This document shows positions 34,051 to 43,474 of a stretch of 64,000 bases of DNA, one piece after another. The position numbers and the translations under genes were made by a program. Origin of the DNA: Paracidovorax wautersii. Lineage in GTDB: Bacteria; Pseudomonadota; Gammaproteobacteria; Burkholderiales; Burkholderiaceae_C. The stretch's first letter is position 1. Each line of letters opens with the position of its first letter. The DNA lies in NCBI RefSeq assembly GCF_900113035.1, contig NZ_FONX01000017.1:37313-101312 (forward strand), in the 5' to 3' direction. The notes below the pieces were generated by a model, which searched no databases, was not told where the DNA came from, and was given only the letters and a program-made list of their open reading frames with translations.

Positions 34051-35217
34051 ATGCCACGTTGCCGCGCCATCGCCATCCTCCCCGCCCTGGCCCTGAGCCT
34101 GCTGCTCGCGGGCTGCGCCGGCACCGGCCAGTCGCTGGCCTATTACTGGCAGTCCGCGCGCGGGCACCTGCAGCTGATGAACGCGGCCGAGCCCATCGAA
34201 GACTGGCTGGCCCGCCCCACGACCAGCGCCGCGCTGCGCGAACGCCTGCAGCTGGCGCAGCAGGCCCGCCGCTTCGCCGTGGCCGAACTGGGCCTGCCCG
34301 ACAACGCCAGCTACCGCCGCTATGCCGACCTGGGCCGCCGCGCCGCCGTGTGGAACGTGGTGGCGGCCGGGCCCTACAGCCTCACGCTGCACACCTGGTG
34401 CTTTCCGGTCACGGGCTGCATCGGCTACCGGGGCTATTTCGACGAGGACGCCGCCCGCGCCGAGGCCGAGCGCCTGCAGGCCCAGGGGCTGGAAACCAGC
34501 GTCTATGGCGTGCCCGCCTATTCCACGCTGGGCTACATGAACTGGGCTGGCGGCGACCCGCTGCTCAACACCTTCATCGGCTGGCCCGAGGGCGACTTCG
34601 TGCGGCTGCTGTTCCACGAACTGGCGCACCAGGTGGTCTATGCCCAGGGCGACACGCGCTTCAACGAATCCTTCGCCACCGCCGTCGAACGCATGGGCGT
34701 GCAGCGCTGGCTGGAGGAGCGCGCCACGCCCCAGGTGCGGGCCGACTACGCCGCCAGCGAGGCGCGCCGCCAGGCCTTCCGCGACCTGACCCGCGCCACG
34801 CGCGAGCGGCTGGCCGCGATCTATGCATCAAAACCGGCTCCAGCGCAGGAAGCACCTGCACTCGAAGCTATGAAAAAGAGAGCATTCGCACAGTTCCGCG
34901 ACGACTACGCCGCGCTGCGCGCCCGCTGGCTCGCCGGCGGCGCCACGCCCGCGCAGCTCGCCGGGCTGGACCAGTGGGTGCGCAACGCGAACAACGCCAG
35001 CTTCGGCGCCCAGGCCGCCTACGACGATCTGGTGCCGGCCTTCATCGCCCTGTTCGAGCGCGAAGGCCGCGACTGGCCGCGCTTCTACGCCGCCGTGCGC
35101 GCCCTGGCCGACGCGCCGCGCGCCCAGCGCGATGCGGAACTGCAGGCGCTGATGCCGGCGCCAAACCCCGCAACCACCAACACCCCACCCCACCGCACGG
35201 AGCCCCCGCTTGCCTGA
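34051..35217 (+). CDS. Lipoprotein metallopeptidase (predicted aminopeptidase, DUF2265 type)
   Basis: This 388-residue protein has a lipoprotein signal (LLLAGC, Cys near residue 21). The body is the PF10023 putative aminopeptidase family with the zinc motif HELAHQ near residue 190 and a downstream FNESFAT glutamate. The ATG at 34051 follows no strong site. Residues around 258-280 are encoded by a short AT-rich patch that looks like an in-frame insertion of an intergenic repeat. It overlaps the next gene by 8 bases. Confidence 0.82.
   Translation: MPRCRAIAILPALALSLLLAGCAGTGQSLAYYWQSARGHLQLMNAAEPIEDWLARPTTSAALRERLQLAQQARRFAVAELGLPDNASYRRYADLGRRAAVWNVVAAGPYSLTLHTWCFPVTGCIGYRGYFDEDAARAEAERLQAQGLETSVYGVPAYSTLGYMNWAGGDPLLNTFIGWPEGDFVRLLFHELAHQVVYAQGDTRFNESFATAVERMGVQRWLEERATPQVRADYAASEARRQAFRDLTRATRERLAAIYASKPAPAQEAPALEAMKKRAFAQFRDDYAALRARWLAGGATPAQLAGLDQWVRNANNASFGAQAAYDDLVPAFIALFEREGRDWPRFYAAVRALADAPRAQRDAELQALMPAPNPATTNTPPHRTEPPLA
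34823..34890. repeat. Possible intergenic-repeat insertion inside a coding region
   Basis: ATGCATCAAAACCGGCTCCAG up to GCTATGAAAAAGAGAGCA has A/T-ending codons in a gene that otherwise uses G/C. Its segments recall the interspersed TAGCAA family. The frame is kept (SKPAPAQEAPALEAMKKRA). Confidence 0.35.
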
Positions 35218-35536
35218 CGACAACACCCTGCACATCCACCGCCCGCACACCCTGGGCCTGCCCGCTGCACGCCAGGCCGCCCACCAATGGGCGGAGAAGG
35301 CTCAGTCCAAGTTCGACATGCAATGCACCTACGCCGAAGGCACGGCCGATGCCGGCGACACCCTGCACTTCAGCCGGCCCGGCATGGAAGGCACGCTGCA
35401 GGTGACGGGCGAGCGCTTCGAGCTGCAGGCCGAGCTGGGCTTTCTCTTCGCCGCCTTCAAGCAGCGCATCGCCGCCGAGATCGAGGAGCAGTTCGACAAG
35501 CTCCTGGGCGCGCAGCCAGCGCAGCGGACGGCCTGA
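35210..35536 (+). CDS. Polyhydroxyalkanoic acid system family protein
   Basis: This 108-residue protein is of the PHA_gran_rgn/TIGR02610 type, small proteins linked to polyhydroxyalkanoate granules. Conserved features are IHRPHTLGLPAAR, the central FSRPGMEGTLQV, and a C-terminal helix ending in EEQFDKLL. The start is a TTG at 35210, 8 bases inside the upstream gene, with GGAG 9 bases before it; no ATG is available. It is likely coupled to the upstream peptidase gene. Confidence 0.8.
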   Translation: MPDDNTLHIHRPHTLGLPAARQAAHQWAEKAQSKFDMQCTYAEGTADAGDTLHFSRPGMEGTLQVTGERFELQAELGFLFAAFKQRIAAEIEEQFDKLLGAQPAQRTA

Positions 35537-35548
35537 CCCCCATGCAAA

Positions 35549-35583
35549 ACGCCCCCGCGCCAGAGCCTGGCGGACGGGGGCGT
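35549..35583 (-). terminator. Terminator between convergent genes
   Basis: ACGCCCCCG with CGCCA pair with TGGCG and CGGGGGCGT, forming a long stem. On the minus strand it is followed by TTT, so it best serves the acyl-CoA-binding protein gene. Confidence 0.75.
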
Positions 35584-35631
35584 GCGTCGCGGCAGCCGGT
35601 GCTGCGGCGGGACGGCTGAGCGAGCGAGCGG

Positions 35632-35886
35632 TCAGCTCAGCGATTCGATCAGGTCGATGTATTGCTGGCGGGCGGCGTCGCCGCCCGTGCCCTTGAGCTT
35701 TTCCCAGGCGTCCCACTTGGCGCGGCCCACCACGTCGGTGAAGCTGGGCTTCTTCTCGGCGTTGTCGCCGGCCGTGGCCTGCTTGTAGAGCGCGTAGATC
35801 TTCAGCAGCGTCGGGTTGTCAGGGCGCTCGCTCAGGTTCTTGGACTGGGCGACGGCGGCCTCGAAGGCGGCGTTCAGGTCGGACAT
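35632..35886 (-). CDS. Acyl-CoA-binding protein
   Basis: This 84-residue four-helix protein has the ACBP signature: DLNAAFEAAVAQSK, LLKIYALYKQAT, then DVVGRAKWDAWEKLKG. These carry the Tyr and Lys residues that contact the acyl-CoA. ACBP is a eukaryotic-type protein found in a subset of bacteria. It would buffer acyl-CoA esters in the cytoplasm. The ATG at 35886 is used, though the frame opens 15 residues upstream. Confidence 0.9.
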   Translation of the reverse strand: MSDLNAAFEAAVAQSKNLSERPDNPTLLKIYALYKQATAGDNAEKKPSFTDVVGRAKWDAWEKLKGTGGDAARQQYIDLIESLS

Positions 35887-35951
35887 GCAACGGTCTCCGG
35901 GTGGTTTTGAAAAAAGGGCATGGTAAGGCAAGGCGCAACGCCCTGCCCCCT

Positions 35952-37577
35952 TCAGCCGGCCAGCCTGCGCGCCTGCGGGACAGGTGCCGCCGGCGCTGCC
36001 TGCAGCGCGCCGCCCTCTTCCCCCGCCAGCCGGAAGACCGCCGTGGCCTTGACCAGTTCGCGGGCCTGGGCACTCAGGCTGCTGGTGGCGGCGGCCATCT
36101 CCTCGACCAGCGCGGCGTTCTGCTGCGTGGCCTGGTCGATGTGGGTGATGGCCTCGCCGACCTGGTCCACGCCCGAGCTCTGCTCGGAGCTGGCTGCACT
36201 GATCTCGCCCATGAGGTCGGTCGCGCGGCGGATGGCGGCGACCACCTCGTGCATGGTCTGGCCGGCCTGGTCCACCAGCTGGCTGCCGGCATCCACGCGC
36301 TGGCCGCTGTCGGTGATGAGCTGGCGGATCTCGCGCGCCGCATCGGCGCTGCGCTGGGCCAGCACGCGCACTTCGGAGGCCACCACCGCGAAGCCGCGGC
36401 CCTGCTCGCCCGCGCGGGCCGCTTCCACGGCGGCGTTCAGCGCCAGGATGTTGGTCTGGAAGGCGATGCCGTCGATCACGCCGGTGATCTCGCCGATGCG
36501 GCGGCTCGAATCCTGGATGCCGCGCATGGTCTCCACCACCTGGGCGACCACGGCGCCGCCCTCCTCGGCCACGGCCGATGCGTTCTGCGCCAGCTCGTTG
36601 GCGCGGCGGGCGCTGTCGGCGTTCTGGCGCACGGTGGAGCCCAGCTCTTCCATCGACGCGGCCGTCTGCTCCAGCGCCGAGGCCTGCCGCTCGGTGCGCG
36701 CGGAAAGGTCGTGGTTGCCGGCGTCGATCTCGCCGCTGGCGCCCGACACGCTCTGCGCGCTGGCGCGCACCGTGCGCACCACCTGGGCCAGCTGGGCGCT
36801 CATGCGGGACATGGCGGCCATGATGCTGCTGCTGTCGCCCGGGCGCAGCGCGATCCGGGCCGAGAGGTCACCGCCTGCTACCGCGTCGGCCGCCCGGCGC
36901 AGCTGATCCGGGTCGCCCCCCAGCTGGCGCACCACCGACCGCAGGTAGGCGCCCAGCGCCAGCAGGCAGGCCGCCAGCACCAGCATGGCGGCCAGGGTGA
37001 TCCCGCGGTTGGTGGCAGCCAGCCCCGTCACCTCGCTGATGCGGGCCGAGAGGCGCTCGCCCTGGCGGTCCTTTTCGGTGCCCAGCGGTGCCAGCAGGCG
37101 GTTGCGGGCGGGAATGGTCTGGTCCACCAGGAAGGCGAAGGCGTCGTCCTTGCGGCCATCGCGGATGAGCTGGATATTGCGCTCGCCCACGGCCCAGAAC
37201 TCCTGCATCAGCGCAGGCAGGGGCGCATAGGCGCTGTGCCCTTCGGCGGAGATCATGCCGTCGCCGAAGGCCTGCAGCGTGCTCTGCAGCAGCTGGCGCT
37301 TTTCGCCGATGTCGGCCAGCGTGGCCTCCAGCTCCTGCGGGTTGCGCGAGAGGATGGCGTGCCGCAGCTGCAGCGACACCCGCGTGACGTTGAGCTCCAG
37401 AGCCGCGATGCGCTGCAGCTGCGGCACGTTGGTCGCCCGCACCAACTCGGCATCGCCGATGAGCCGGCCCATCATGATCCAGATGGCCACGGCCATCGAG
37501 GCCAGCAGCAGCAGGATGGCGCCGTTGGCAAGAAAAAGGCGGCGGGCGAGGGTGCTGGAGGGCGGTGCCGTCATCAT
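35952..37577 (-). CDS. Methyl-accepting chemotaxis protein
   Basis: This 541-residue chemoreceptor has TM1 at about residues 12-34 and a periplasmic helical domain with [16 protein letters not shown] segments. TM2 is near 190-210, then HAMP and the signalling hairpin. It has no docking pentapeptide. The ATG at 37577 has GAGG 9 bases upstream; an ATG five codons earlier (37592) is possible. It stands alone between the acyl-CoA-binding protein and an M20 hydrolase gene. Ligand unknown. Confidence 0.92.
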   Translation of the reverse strand: MMTAPPSSTLARRLFLANGAILLLLASMAVAIWIMMGRLIGDAELVRATNVPQLQRIAALELNVTRVSLQLRHAILSRNPQELEATLADIGEKRQLLQSTLQAFGDGMISAEGHSAYAPLPALMQEFWAVGERNIQLIRDGRKDDAFAFLVDQTIPARNRLLAPLGTEKDRQGERLSARISEVTGLAATNRGITLAAMLVLAACLLALGAYLRSVVRQLGGDPDQLRRAADAVAGGDLSARIALRPGDSSSIMAAMSRMSAQLAQVVRTVRASAQSVSGASGEIDAGNHDLSARTERQASALEQTAASMEELGSTVRQNADSARRANELAQNASAVAEEGGAVVAQVVETMRGIQDSSRRIGEITGVIDGIAFQTNILALNAAVEAARAGEQGRGFAVVASEVRVLAQRSADAAREIRQLITDSGQRVDAGSQLVDQAGQTMHEVVAAIRRATDLMGEISAASSEQSSGVDQVGEAITHIDQATQQNAALVEEMAAATSSLSAQARELVKATAVFRLAGEEGGALQAAPAAPVPQARRLAG

Positions 37578-37770
37578 GGTCTGAGTCCTCATCTTCAGAG
37601 TTGTCCGTTTGGGGCCAGGCCTGTCCATTCGGCACGGCTGCCGTTTCATTCTCAAGTGATCCCGCTCGGTGCACCACCGGGAAAAGTCACACAACCGACA
37701 AATTTCATTCCATCCAGTGGAATGTGGAATTCGAGAAGATCGCCGCCTACGGCACAACGGCCCGCCAACG

Positions 37771-37810
37771 AAAAAAAGGCGGCAGCGGCCCGCAAGCCGC
37801 TGCCGCCTTT
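37771..37810 (-). terminator. Terminator after the M20 amidohydrolase gene
   Basis: A perfect 15-base stem (AAAGGCGGCAGCGGC paired with GCCGCTGCCGCCTTT) with a 6-base loop, followed on the minus strand by a run of T. Excellent intrinsic terminator. Confidence 0.93.
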
Positions 37811-37840
37811 CGGTCGGCGATGAAAGAGAAAGGAAATGCC

Positions 37841-39061
37841 TCAGGCCGCGGGCGCGGCGGCCGAGCGTGCCGCCAGCCAGTCCTGCGCCAGCCGCACCCA
37901 GTAGGTGGCGCCCAGCGGGATCAGGTCGTCGTTGAAGTCGTAGCTGGGGTTGTGCAGCGTGCAGGGGCCGCCGCCGTGGCCCATGGCGCGGTGGTCGCCG
38001 TCGCCGTTGGCGATGAAGCAATACGCGCCGGGCTTGGCCTGCAGCATGTAGGCGAAGTCTTCCGCGCCCATGGTGGGCTCCTGCGGAACGACGTTGGCCT
38101 CGCCCACGATGCCCTGCATGACCTTGCGGGCGAATTCCGCTTCGGCCGGCGAGTTGACGACGGGCGGGTAGTTGCGCACGAACTCGAATTCGCAGGTCGC
38201 GTCGTGCGCGGCGCAGGTGTGTTCGGCCACCTGCTGCATGCGGCGCTCGATCATGTCGAGCACCTCGATGCTGAAGGTGCGCACCGTGCCCTGCAGCTCG
38301 CAGCTGTCGGGCACCACGTTGGTGGCCTCGCCCGTGTGGACCATGGTGACCGAGATCACGCCCGCATCCACCGGCTTCTTGTTGCGGCTGATGATGTTCT
38401 GGAAGGCCAGCACCATCTGGCAGGCCACCGGCACCGGGTCGATGCCCATGTGCGGCATGGCGGCGTGGCTGCCCTTGCCGCGGACGACGATCTTGAATTC
38501 GTTGCTGGACGCCATCACCGGGCCGGGGCTCACGGCGAACTGGCCGGCCTTCATGCCGGGCCAGTTGTGCATGCCGAACACGGCCTGCATGGGGAACTGC
38601 TCGAACAGGCCGTCGTTGATCATCTCGCGCGCGCCGCCGCCGCCTTCTTCGGCCGGCTGGAAGATCAGATACACCGTGCCGTCGAAGTCGCGGTGCTGGG
38701 CGAGGTGCTGCGCCGCCGCCAGCAGCATGGCGGTGTGGCCGTCATGGCCGCAGGCGTGCATCTTGCCGGCGTGCTTGCTGGCGTGCGCGAAGGTGTTGAA
38801 CTCGGTGATGGGCAGCGCGTCGATGTCCGCGCGCAGGCCGATGGCATGGCCCGAAGCCCCGCCGTCGCGCCCCTGGAGGATGCCGACCACGCCGGTCTTG
38901 CCCAGGCCCCGGTGGATGGGAATGCCCCACTCGGTGAGCTTGGCAGCCACCAGGTCGGCGGTGCGCACTTCTTCGAAGCAGAGTTCGGGGTGGGCGTGGA
39001 TGTCGCGCCGCAGGGCGGCGATGGACGCGGCCTGCGCGACGATGGAGTCGATGACTTTCAT
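37841..39061 (-). CDS. M20-family amidohydrolase (hippurate hydrolase-like)
   Basis: This 406-residue zinc hydrolase has the metal-binding motif [14 protein letters not shown] near residue 100 and catalytic glutamate in QPAEEGGGG near 140. A lid domain in the middle carries [10 protein letters not shown]. Members remove N-acyl groups from amino acids such as hippurate. AAGGAA precedes the ATG at 39061; a TTG two codons before is not needed. It is followed by a strong terminator and is upstream of nothing else, so it is a single-gene unit. Confidence 0.9.
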   Translation of the reverse strand: MKVIDSIVAQAASIAALRRDIHAHPELCFEEVRTADLVAAKLTEWGIPIHRGLGKTGVVGILQGRDGGASGHAIGLRADIDALPITEFNTFAHASKHAGKMHACGHDGHTAMLLAAAQHLAQHRDFDGTVYLIFQPAEEGGGGAREMINDGLFEQFPMQAVFGMHNWPGMKAGQFAVSPGPVMASSNEFKIVVRGKGSHAAMPHMGIDPVPVACQMVLAFQNIISRNKKPVDAGVISVTMVHTGEATNVVPDSCELQGTVRTFSIEVLDMIERRMQQVAEHTCAAHDATCEFEFVRNYPPVVNSPAEAEFARKVMQGIVGEANVVPQEPTMGAEDFAYMLQAKPGAYCFIANGDGDHRAMGHGGGPCTLHNPSYDFNDDLIPLGATYWVRLAQDWLAARSAAAPAA

Positions 39062-39207
39062 GGGCAAAAGGGTTCCTTGGCTGGTCCGCGGAGTCTAGGC
39101 CCCCGCAGGACGGGCCGCCATGCGGGGTTATTCGGACGATGGAGATTCGGACGCGGCCAATGCAGCATGAATCGCGCCACGCTCGCGCCGGCGCGCACTG
39201 CAAGGCA

Positions 39208-40350
39208 TCAGACCAGCACGCGCCCGTCGCCCGTCAGCATCGACATCTCGACGAAGCGCGAGCCCGCATGGCTGCTGGCGCTGAAGCTGAGCGGAAAGCC
39301 CGACACGCCCTGCGGCCCGATGGACTCCAGCGCGGTGACGACGCCCTCGCGCGTGGGCCGCTCGCCCGCGCGGCGCAGGCCTTCGCCGAACACCCGGGCG
39401 GCCAGATAGCCCTCCAGGCTGGAATAGTTGGCCTGCACCTGCCCGCCGCCCTTCTTGATGGCGTCGAGGAATTCGCGCGTGATCTGCTTGGTGGTCTGGT
39501 AGGGCGAGGGCATGACCTGCGAGACGACCACGCCGGCGCTTTCCTTGCCCAGCGCATCGGACAGCGCCTGCGTGCCGACGAAGGACAGGTTGTAGAAGTT
39601 GCCGCCGTAGCCGGCCTTGCGCGCCGCCCGCGTGAAGGCGGCGCTGGCCCCGTAGGTGCAGACCAGCACGATGGCCTCGGGCCGGGCCTCCACCAGGGTC
39701 CGCACGCCGGTCGCCACATCGACCGAATTGCGCTCCACCGTGGCACGGGCCACGGGCTCCAGGCGCTGCTCGGCCAGCGCGCGCACCATGCCGTCCAGCC
39801 CGGCGCGGCCGTAGCTGTCGTTCTGGTGCAGCACGGCGATGCGCGTGAGGCCCAGATGCGTGAGCTGGCGGGTGATGAGCGCGGTCTCGTCGTCGTACGA
39901 GGCGCGCACGTGGAACACCAGCCGGTTGAAGGGCTGGCGCAGCCCGCCGGCGCCGGTGAAGGGCGCAAAGAACGGCAGCCGCGCCTGCGTGGCGAGCGGC
40001 AGCGCGGCCAGGCTGGTGGGCGTGCCGATGTAGCCGAAGAGCGCGAACACATCGTCGGCGATGAACTGGCGGGTGTTGGCGACGCAGCGCTCGGGCTCGT
40101 AGCCGTCGTCGAGGCTGCGCAGCTCCACCGGCCGCCGCGGCCCTTGCGCGTTGTACTGGTCGAAGTAGAGCTTCGCCCCCTGCCGGAACTGCAGGCCCAG
40201 CTGCGCCGCCGGCCCGGACAGGGCACCCGACTGGCCCAGCACCAGCGGACCATCGCTCTGGGCCTGCACGCGGGCGAAACCGCCCAGCGCCGCAGCGCCG
40301 AGGCCAATTGAAAACTCTCTGCGCCCGATAGGCGTCTGGTTCTGCTTCAT
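39208..40350 (-). CDS. Leu/Ile/Val-type ABC substrate-binding protein (Tat signal)
   Basis: This 380-residue periplasmic binding protein begins with a twin-arginine type signal (GRREFSIGLGAAALGG), cleaved near VQAQ. The mature part has LVLGQSGALSGPAAQLG, typical of type I amino-acid or amide receptors. No ABC ATPase or permease gene is next to it, so it is an orphan receptor here. The M20 amidohydrolase downstream (147 bases away) might use its ligand. Confidence in the family is high, in the ligand nil. Confidence 0.87.
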   Translation of the reverse strand: MKQNQTPIGRREFSIGLGAAALGGFARVQAQSDGPLVLGQSGALSGPAAQLGLQFRQGAKLYFDQYNAQGPRRPVELRSLDDGYEPERCVANTRQFIADDVFALFGYIGTPTSLAALPLATQARLPFFAPFTGAGGLRQPFNRLVFHVRASYDDETALITRQLTHLGLTRIAVLHQNDSYGRAGLDGMVRALAEQRLEPVARATVERNSVDVATGVRTLVEARPEAIVLVCTYGASAAFTRAARKAGYGGNFYNLSFVGTQALSDALGKESAGVVVSQVMPSPYQTTKQITREFLDAIKKGGGQVQANYSSLEGYLAARVFGEGLRRAGERPTREGVVTALESIGPQGVSGFPLSFSASSHAGSRFVEMSMLTGDGRVLV

Positions 40351-40540
40351 GGTGAAATGTCCCGATCCCGGTGAATCTGGCTGGGGCGCGGGAACGGCCT
40401 GTCGTGCAGGCCACCCCACCGCTCCCGATCGCAGCTCCTTGGCTCTCCTTCTTGTTCTTGGGTTGCGATCATCCCAGCAGCTTTCCTCCCCACCGGGCAG
40501 TTTAGCGACCGCCCACTACTTTTCTCTCCGGCCCAACGAC

Positions 40541-42613
40541 ATGACTACGCCGACGCCCGCCACCGCCCCTTCCGCCCCGCAGACCGTGCGCGGCGCCTGC
40601 CCGCACGACTGCCCCGACACCTGCGCGCTGCTGACCACCGTCGAGAACGGCATCGCCATCCGCGTGCAGGGCAACCCCGCGCACGGCCACACCGACGGCG
40701 TGCTATGCGCCAAGGTCTCCAAGTACGCCGAACGCACCCACCACCCGGAACGCCTGCTCACCCCCTTGAAGCGCAGCGGACCCAAGGGCAGCGGGCAGTT
40801 CACCCCCGTCGGCTGGGACGAGGCCCTGGACGACATCGCCCAGCGCCTGGCCGCCATCGCCGCACGCGACCCGCAGGCCATCCTGCCCTACAGCTACGCC
40901 GGCACCATGGGCCTGGTGCAGGGCGAGAGCGTGGACCGGCGCTTCTTCCACCGCCTGGGCGCATCGCTGCTGGGCCGCACCATCTGCGCCTCGGCCGGCA
41001 GCGAAGGGCTGAACCAGACGCTGGGCGGCAAGGTGGGCATGAAGGTCGAATGGTTCGCCGAATCGAAGCTGATCCTCATCTGGGGCAGCAACTCCATCGG
41101 CAGCAACCTGCATTTCTGGCGCTACGCGCAGCAGGCCAAGCGCGAAGGCGCCCGGCTGGTGTGCATCGACCCGCGCAAGAGCGAGACGGCCGACAAGTGC
41201 CACGAACACCTGCAGCTGCTGCCCGGCACCGACGCCGCCCTGGCGCTGGCGCTGATGCACGAACTCATCGCCAACGACTGGCTGGACCACGACTACATCG
41301 CCCGCCACACCCTGGGCTGGGAGGGCCTGCGCGAACGCGCCCTGCAGTGGCCGCCCGAGCGCGCCGCCGAAATCTGCGGCCTTCCCGTCGAGCAGATCCG
41401 CCGCCTGGCGCGCGACTACGGCACCACCGGGCCGGCCGCCATCCGCCTGAACTACGGCATGCAGCGCGCCCGCGGCGGCGGCAACGCCACCCGCGCCGTG
41501 GCCTGCCTGCCCGCGCTGGTGGGCGCCTGGCGGCACCGGGCGGGGGGCCTGCTCATGTCCAGCTCCGGCATGTTCCCCGTGCAGCGCGCCGCGCTGCAGC
41601 GGCCCGAACTGATGCCCGCAGGCCAGCCGCCGCGCACCGTGAACATGTCCACCATCGGCGACGACCTGCTGCGGCCCGCGTCCGACGCCTTCGGCCCGCG
41701 CATCGACGCCCTGGTGGTCTACAACAGCAACCCGGTGGCCGTGGCGCCAGAATCGGCCAAGGTGGTGGCGGGCTTCGCGCGCGAAGACCTCTTTACCGTG
41801 GTGCTCGAACACTTCCAGACCGACACCGCCGACTACGCCGACTACGTGCTGCCCGCCACCACGCAGCTGGAGCACTGGGACGTCCACGTCGCCTACGGCC
41901 ACACCGACGTGCTGCTCAACCGCCCGGCCATCGCCCCCGTGGGCCAGGCCCGGCCCAACACGCAGGTCTTCCGCGACCTGGCCGCGCGCATGGGCTTCAC
42001 CGACGCCTGCTTCGCCGACAGCGACGAAGACCTGTGCCGCCAGGCCTACGGCAGCCATGTGGACTTCCAGCAGCTGCTGGACGAGGGCTTCGCCAGCCTG
42101 CCCGTGCCCGATGCGCCCTATGCCGAAGGCGGCTTCCCCACGCCCTCGGGCCGCTGCGAATTCCACAGCGAACGCCTGGCCGCCCAGGGCCTGGACCCGC
42201 TGCCCGACCACCTGCCCAACCGCGAGCGGGCCGGCATGTCGGCCGAATACCCGCTGGCCATGATCTCGCCGCCGGCGCGCAACTTCCTCAACTCCACCTT
42301 CGTGAACGTCAAGAGCCTGCGCAACATCGAGACGCAGCCCGTGCTGGAGATCCACCCCGACGACGCCGCCCCGCGCGGCATCGCCGACGGCGGCCGGGTG
42401 CGCGTCTTCAACGCCCGCGGCAGCTACGAATGCCACGCCGCCGTGAACCACCGCGCGCGCCCCGGCGTGGTCAACGGCCTGGGCATCTGGTGGCGCAAGT
42501 TCGGCGTGGGCGGCACCAACGTGAACGAGCTGACCGGCCAGGCCCTGACCGACCTGGGCGCCGCACCCACGTTCTACGACTGCGTGGTGCAGGTGGAGGC
42601 GGTGCAGGCCTGA
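40541..42613 (+). CDS. Molybdopterin oxidoreductase, single subunit
   Basis: This 690-residue enzyme is of the DMSO reductase superfamily. The N-terminal 4Fe-4S motif has Cys20, Cys24, Cys28 and Cys56 (ACPHDCPDTC and GVLCAK). The bis-MGD binding domains follow, with IWGSNSIGSN and NSNPVAVAP, and a C-terminal molydopterin-dinucleotide domain with GRVRVFNARGS. No small subunit or membrane anchor is next to it and there is no signal peptide, so it is cytoplasmic. Its substrate cannot be inferred; the family includes formate dehydrogenase-like enzymes. Confidence 0.88.
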   Translation: MTTPTPATAPSAPQTVRGACPHDCPDTCALLTTVENGIAIRVQGNPAHGHTDGVLCAKVSKYAERTHHPERLLTPLKRSGPKGSGQFTPVGWDEALDDIAQRLAAIAARDPQAILPYSYAGTMGLVQGESVDRRFFHRLGASLLGRTICASAGSEGLNQTLGGKVGMKVEWFAESKLILIWGSNSIGSNLHFWRYAQQAKREGARLVCIDPRKSETADKCHEHLQLLPGTDAALALALMHELIANDWLDHDYIARHTLGWEGLRERALQWPPERAAEICGLPVEQIRRLARDYGTTGPAAIRLNYGMQRARGGGNATRAVACLPALVGAWRHRAGGLLMSSSGMFPVQRAALQRPELMPAGQPPRTVNMSTIGDDLLRPASDAFGPRIDALVVYNSNPVAVAPESAKVVAGFAREDLFTVVLEHFQTDTADYADYVLPATTQLEHWDVHVAYGHTDVLLNRPAIAPVGQARPNTQVFRDLAARMGFTDACFADSDEDLCRQAYGSHVDFQQLLDEGFASLPVPDAPYAEGGFPTPSGRCEFHSERLAAQGLDPLPDHLPNRERAGMSAEYPLAMISPPARNFLNSTFVNVKSLRNIETQPVLEIHPDDAAPRGIADGGRVRVFNARGSYECHAAVNHRARPGVVNGLGIWWRKFGVGGTNVNELTGQALTDLGAAPTFYDCVVQVEAVQA

Positions 42614-42616
42614 TAA

Positions 42617-42712
42617 CGGCTGACAAGGCCCGGCGAAGCGAGTCCGGCCAGGCCCCGCATCGAAGGCAGGACGGGTAACGCGGCAACGACGCCAGAAGGG
42701 TTTCGTTAGCCG
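42617..42712. repeat. Convergent-gene hairpin repeat, copy 1
   Basis: Left arm CGGCTGACAAGGCCC (42617-42631) and right arm GGGTTTCGTTAGCCG (42698-42712) pair using G-U wobbles, with one mismatch. The loop ends GCGGCAACGACGCCAGAA, shared with the copy at 54473-54584. It begins 4 bases after the oxidoreductase stop. Confidence 0.7.
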
Positions 42713-42715
42713 CCC

Positions 42716-42735
42716 TCAGAACGTGTTCACGATCT
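42716..42735. repeat. 20-base repeat TCAGAACGTGTTCACGATCT
   Basis: It is one base different from 21201-21220. It runs into the stop codon of the SDR gene (42734-42736) and abuts the hairpin repeat. Confidence 0.6.
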
Positions 42736-43474
42736 AAATCGTGATCCCGCCGTCGATGCCGTAGTTCTGCCCCGTGACGAACGAAGACTCGTCGCTGGCG
42801 AGAAACACCACCAGCGGCGCGATCTCGTCGGCCGTGGCGAGGCGCCCCATGGGCTGGCGGGCCACGAACTGGCGGCGGGCCGCTTCGGCATCGCCCATGG
42901 CGGCGATGCGCCCGGCCAGCGAGGGCGTGTCCACCGTGCCGGGGGAGATGCTGTTGCAGCGGATGCCCGCGCCCACATAGTCCATCGCCACCGACTTGGT
43001 CAGCCCGATGACGGCCGCCTTGCTGGCGCCATAGACGCAGCGGTTGGGCAGCCCCTTCACCGAACTGGCGACGCTGGCCATGTTGACGATGCTGCCCGTG
43101 CCCCGCTGCAGCATGCGCGGCAGCGCGGCGCGGATGGTCCAGAACTGCGAGCGCACGTTGAGGTCCATGGCCTGCGCCCAGTCGTCGTCGCTGGCCTGCA
43201 GCACGGTGCCGGAATGCACCATGCCCGCGCAGTTGAACAGCACGTCGATGGCGTCGAGCCCGGCGAAGAAGGCATCAATCGCCGCGCGGTCGCAGACGTC
43301 GAGCACAGCGGTGCGGATGCCTGCCGAGCCCTCCAGCGAGGCCAGCGCGGCGGCGCTGATGTCGGTGGCCCAGACCTGGGCGCCTTCGCGCGCCATGGCG
43401 AGGGCCGTGGCCCGGCCGATGCCCTGGCCGGCGGCGGTGACCACGGCGGTCTTGCTTGCGAGCCGCCCGGTCAT
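42734..43474 (-). CDS. SDR, 2-keto-3-deoxy-L-fuconate dehydrogenase-like
   Basis: This 246-residue classical short-chain dehydrogenase has the NAD motif TAAGQGIGRA, NCAG, catalytic YGASK and the late GTVDTPSLAGRIAAMGD. The segments VTAAGQGIGRA, MASVASSVKGLPNR and CNSISPGTVDTPSL resemble 2-keto-3-deoxy-L-fuconate (or L-rhamnonate) dehydrogenases. Those oxidise the sugar acid to its 2,4-diketo form, the substrate of the hydrolase three genes away. It overlaps the upstream Bug gene by 4 bases (ATGA). Confidence 0.8.
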   Translation of the reverse strand: MTGRLASKTAVVTAAGQGIGRATALAMAREGAQVWATDISAAALASLEGSAGIRTAVLDVCDRAAIDAFFAGLDAIDVLFNCAGMVHSGTVLQASDDDWAQAMDLNVRSQFWTIRAALPRMLQRGTGSIVNMASVASSVKGLPNRCVYGASKAAVIGLTKSVAMDYVGAGIRCNSISPGTVDTPSLAGRIAAMGDAEAARRQFVARQPMGRLATADEIAPLVVFLASDESSFVTGQNYGIDGGITI

